Shown piece after piece: positions 6,081 to 6,644 of a stretch of DNA of 6,644 bases. Both the position numbers and the translations under genes were made by a program. The DNA comes from Bacillota bacterium (GTDB lineage Bacteria; Bacillota; Clostridia; Acetivibrionales; DSM-2933). How positions within the stretch are numbered: position 1 is the first letter of the stretch; each line of letters starts with the position of its first letter. The stretch covers positions 1-6,644 of the forward strand of contig JAEZNF010000483.1 in the NCBI GenBank assembly GCA_023441845.1, given 5' to 3'. Under the pieces are notes generated by a model. It did not search any database and had not been told where the DNA came from. It was given only the letters and a program-made list of their open reading frames with translations.

Positions 6081-6113
6081 TTGAAAGGGGGGACATAGCC
6101 TATGGCCTATAAT
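6081..6113 (+). promoter_or_regulatory. Weak candidate promoter of the secreted-protein gene
   Basis: A perfect TATAAT at 6108-6113 with TTGAAA at 6081-6086, but the 21-nt gap is longer than the usual 16-18. A run GGGGGG (6087-6092) and a short inverted repeat CATAG-C-CTATG (6094-6104) lie between them, so an alternative sigma factor or a regulator might be used. Confidence 0.35.
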
Positions 6114-6174
6114 ACAAGTTAAAAAGCATCAGCAGGAATTTCACTTTAAAAAACATGAGGGAGAGTGATTTGTT

Positions 6175-6644
6175 ATGAAAAAAAGAAGTTTTAAAGGTTT
6201 TTTTGCTCTTTTATTGACCGTAAGCTTAATAGTGGGTTCCTCATTGGGTATCCAACTTCTTAACGGACATGCAGAAGGGTTATGCGGAGATTCTAATCCG
6301 ACTGTAAGTTGTAACCTGGTAAGTTTAACAGGCAATTATTTAAATACTTATGCTTATTCATCCACCTATGGAGTTTCTAGCATAGGTTATCCAAGATTGA
6401 TTACGAATGGCAATCAAATAAGGGCTAAAGTCTGGGCTTATGATACAGAAGGTATCTCAAGCCTTGAAGTAAGATTCGTGAAAAACACCTATACAGACCC
6501 GGCTTTCATTTGGGATACATATGGCAGCAATGTGGAGGAGATTTACAGTCAAACCTATTCACCATATATCAATGAAGACGAAAAAATACTTACATTTCAG
6601 ATAACACCCGGAAGGTATATATTAACAACCACGGCAACTACAAC
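6175..6644 (+). CDS. Secreted protein, N-terminal part only (runs off window end)
   Basis: The frame is open from ATG 6175 to the end of the window (156 complete codons, no stop), with a ribosome site AGGGAG at 6158-6163. Residues 1-33 form a signal peptide: a KKRSFK positive start, a hydrophobic core FFALLLTVSLIVGSSLGI, then a likely signal-peptidase I site after GHA (residue 33). No lipobox cysteine is visible. The mature part is rich in Tyr, Ser and Thr and alternates polar and hydrophobic residues (for example IRAKVWAYD, LEVRFVK, ILTFQIT, YILTTTATT), which suggests a beta-sandwich, perhaps Ig-like, but I recognise no specific family. Two cysteines (residues 37 and 46) follow the cleavage site closely. 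Its function and any link to the sugar operon are unknown. The hairpin and 186-nt gap upstream suggest an independent transcript. Confidence 0.8.
   Translation, partial: MKKRSFKGFFALLLTVSLIVGSSLGIQLLNGHAEGLCGDSNPTVSCNLVSLTGNYLNTYAYSSTYGVSSIGYPRLITNGNQIRAKVWAYDTEGISSLEVRFVKNTYTDPAFIWDTYGSNVEEIYSQTYSPYINEDEKILTFQITPGRYILTTTATT

Noticed and set aside
6071..6115. Faint likeness to the 3' half of a c-di-GMP-I (GEMM) riboswitch (GAAA...GGAC..AGCC...GGCCTA).
   Set aside because: The conserved GCAAACC side and the receptor helix are absent, and the pieces do not form the P2/P3 junction, so the match is probably chance.

Overview
The window reads as chromosomal DNA of a low-G+C Gram-positive anaerobe, most likely a clostridium of the Ruminiclostridium/Acetivibrio type. 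This is an inference from AT-rich intergenic DNA, purine-rich GGAGG-type ribosome sites, codon choice and a Gram-positive signal peptide. Nothing in the sequence fixes the species. All genes are on the + strand.

Layout. (1) 48-740 encodes a HAD hydrolase of the beta-phosphoglucomutase-like group, closed by an intrinsic terminator at 808-837. (2) About 838-1499 is a long non-coding stretch. It holds a decayed, truncated copy (932-1189) of the promoter and first ~50 codons of the next gene, then two perfect TGTCA-N2-TGACA palindromes, a second promoter and a possible attenuator hairpin. (3) 1500-2690 encodes a 396-residue protein that appears to be two GmhA-like SIS domains in tandem. The C-terminal domain has an intact phosphosugar site and the N-terminal one has lost both phosphate-binding loops. 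(4) 2725-5988 encodes a 1087-residue fusion of an uncharacterised helical N-terminus, a fucokinase/heptokinase-like GHMP kinase and a UDPGP-family nucleotidyltransferase. It lies 34 nt after the SIS gene with no terminator between, so the two are probably one operon. (5) A hairpin near 6031-6062 separates that operon from a signal-peptide protein that starts at 6175 and runs off the window end.

How the genes may work together (inference). Sugar-phosphate isomerase, anomeric sugar kinase and sugar-1-phosphate nucleotidyltransferase are the three activities needed to turn a sugar phosphate or free sugar into an NDP-sugar. The arrangement is functionally parallel to GmhA plus HldE (kinase fused to nucleotidyltransferase) of the ADP-heptose route and to GmhA/HddA/HddC of the GDP-heptose route, but the nucleotidyltransferase fold is different. 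The HAD enzyme could supply a phosphatase or mutase step but is in a separately terminated transcript. The sugar, and the glycan that would receive it, cannot be read from the sequence.
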